NCBI GenBank assembly: GCA_934503195.1
Contig: CAKSVM010000138.1
Location: 1-5,770, forward strand
DNA length: 5,770 nucleotides
Source: an uncultured Eubacteriales bacterium
GTDB lineage: Bacteria; Bacillota; Clostridia; Oscillospirales; CAG-272
Direction of reading: 5' to 3'
Each line of letters begins with the position of its first letter. The first letter of the stretch is position 1. This document shows positions 4,871 to 5,770 of the stretch, in pieces. The notes under the pieces are model-generated. The model saw nothing but the letters and a program-made list of their open reading frames with translations. It made no database searches and had not been told where the DNA came from. Both the position numbers and the translations under genes were made by a program.

Positions 4871-5770
4871 ATGGTTTACAGAATTTACGTTGAAAAACAG
4901 CCGGTTCACGCGGTCGAGGCGAGATCGCTCTTCGCGGATATCCGCGAGAATCTGATGATCTCCGGACTTACGGGCGTCAGAATGCTCAACCGCTACGACG
5001 TCGAGGGAATCTCTCCCGAGGTTTTCGAAAAGGCGAAGCGGACGATCTTCTCCGAGCCGCAGAGCGACCTTCTCTTTGACGGGCTTGAGGCTGATCCGGA
5101 CGACAAGGTTTTCGCCGTCGAGTATCTCCCCGGCCAGTTCGACCAGAGAGCCGATTCCTGCGCGCAGTGCATTCAGCTCCTCACCTATGAGGACCGCCCG
5201 GCCGTCAGAACCGCAAAGGTCTATGTCCTCTCGGGAAAGCTCACCGACGAAGAGACCGAAAAAATCAAGCACTACGTCATAAACCCGGTCGAGAGCCGCG
5301 AGGCCTCGCTTGAAAAGCCCGAAACCCTCGCTGAGAAGTTCGATATCCCGACGACCGTCGACACGATCACCGGATTCATCGGCTACGGCGAGAACGAGCT
5401 CCACGCCTTCCTCGACAAGTATTCGCTCGCGATGGACTATGACGACGTCGTCTTCTGTCAGAGCTACTTTAAGAACGAGGAAAAGCGCGACCCGACGATC
5501 TCCGAGATCAGACTCATCGACTCCTACTGGTCGGATCACTGCCGCCACACGACCTTCTTAACCGCTATTGACGAAGTGAAGCTCGGCAACGATTTCGTCC
5601 GCGAAACCTATGAGGATTACCTCGAAAAGCGGAAATTCGTCTACGGCGAGCGTAAGAAGAACATCACCCTGATGGATATGGGAACGATCGCCGCGAAGTA
5701 TCTGAGGAAGACCGGAGTCTTAAAGAATCTCGATGAGTCGGAGGAGATCAACGCCTGCTCGGTCAAGATC
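4871..5770 (+). CDS. purL: Phosphoribosylformylglycinamidine synthase, N-terminal part (runs off the window)
   Basis: PurL catalyses the fourth step of de novo purine synthesis: FGAR + glutamine + ATP to FGAM + glutamate + ADP + phosphate. The first 300 codons are here, without a stop. Residues about 1-140 match the PurS-like N-terminal domain (MVYRIYVEKQP, then RMLNRYDVEGIS at 37-48). Residues about 165-230 match the linker domain, with the signature TISEIRLIDSYWSDHCRHTT (209-228). The segment ends in NACSVKI, just before the expected NETHNHP-type substrate and nucleotide site. A PurS-like region fused in front of the synthetase shows the long single-chain PurL, usually about 1,200-1,300 aa, as in many Clostridia and Proteobacteria, rather than the split PurS/PurQ/PurL of Bacillus. 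The start is secure, with AAGGAG 7 nt upstream. It has its own promoter, and no other pur gene is visible before it. The glutaminase end lies outside the window. Confidence 0.95.
   Translation, partial: MVYRIYVEKQPVHAVEARSLFADIRENLMISGLTGVRMLNRYDVEGISPEVFEKAKRTIFSEPQSDLLFDGLEADPDDKVFAVEYLPGQFDQRADSCAQCIQLLTYEDRPAVRTAKVYVLSGKLTDEETEKIKHYVINPVESREASLEKPETLAEKFDIPTTVDTITGFIGYGENELHAFLDKYSLAMDYDDVVFCQSYFKNEEKRDPTISEIRLIDSYWSDHCRHTTFLTAIDEVKLGNDFVRETYEDYLEKRKFVYGERKKNITLMDMGTIAAKYLRKTGVLKNLDESEEINACSVKI

Overview
The window looks like chromosomal DNA from a Gram-positive Clostridia-type bacterium (Bacillota), probably an uncultured gut or rumen lineage. Coding DNA is moderately GC-rich and favours C or G at third positions (CTC, GTC, ATC, TCG). 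The gaps between genes are AT-rich and carry near-consensus sigma-A promoters and AGGAGG-type ribosome binding sites. The long single-chain PurL and an MtaB-type methylthiotransferase also fit Clostridia. The taxonomic call is inference from these traits only.

Four genes lie on the + strand. Positions 1-240 hold no gene I can defend, then a promoter and direct repeats. Positions 241-1875 encode a DUF4091 glycoside-hydrolase-like protein of 544 aa. Positions 1993-3108 encode a Gfo/Idh/MocA-family NAD(P)-dependent sugar oxidoreductase of 371 aa. Positions 3396-4724 encode the tRNA methylthiotransferase MtaB (442 aa from the chosen start), after a 287-bp gap with a promoter and a structured leader. 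Positions 4871-5770 are the first 300 codons of purL, cut by the window edge.

Each gene has its own recognisable promoter with a 17-bp spacer, so they read as four single transcription units rather than one operon. The first two genes plausibly act together on carbohydrates (a glycosidase-like protein and a sugar dehydrogenase). mtaB (tRNA modification) and purL (purine synthesis) are housekeeping genes unrelated to them.

The most notable non-coding structure is at two junctions, DUF4091/oxidoreductase and mtaB/purL. In each, a strong inverted repeat that looks like the upstream gene's terminator is nested inside the next gene's promoter, with the -35 element at the loop. The mtaB leader is also odd: it has a long imperfect hairpin and no conventional start codon at a sensible distance from a Shine-Dalgarno. 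I found no mobile element, CRISPR array, tRNA, rRNA or known riboswitch, and no clear sign of a new multi-gene system.
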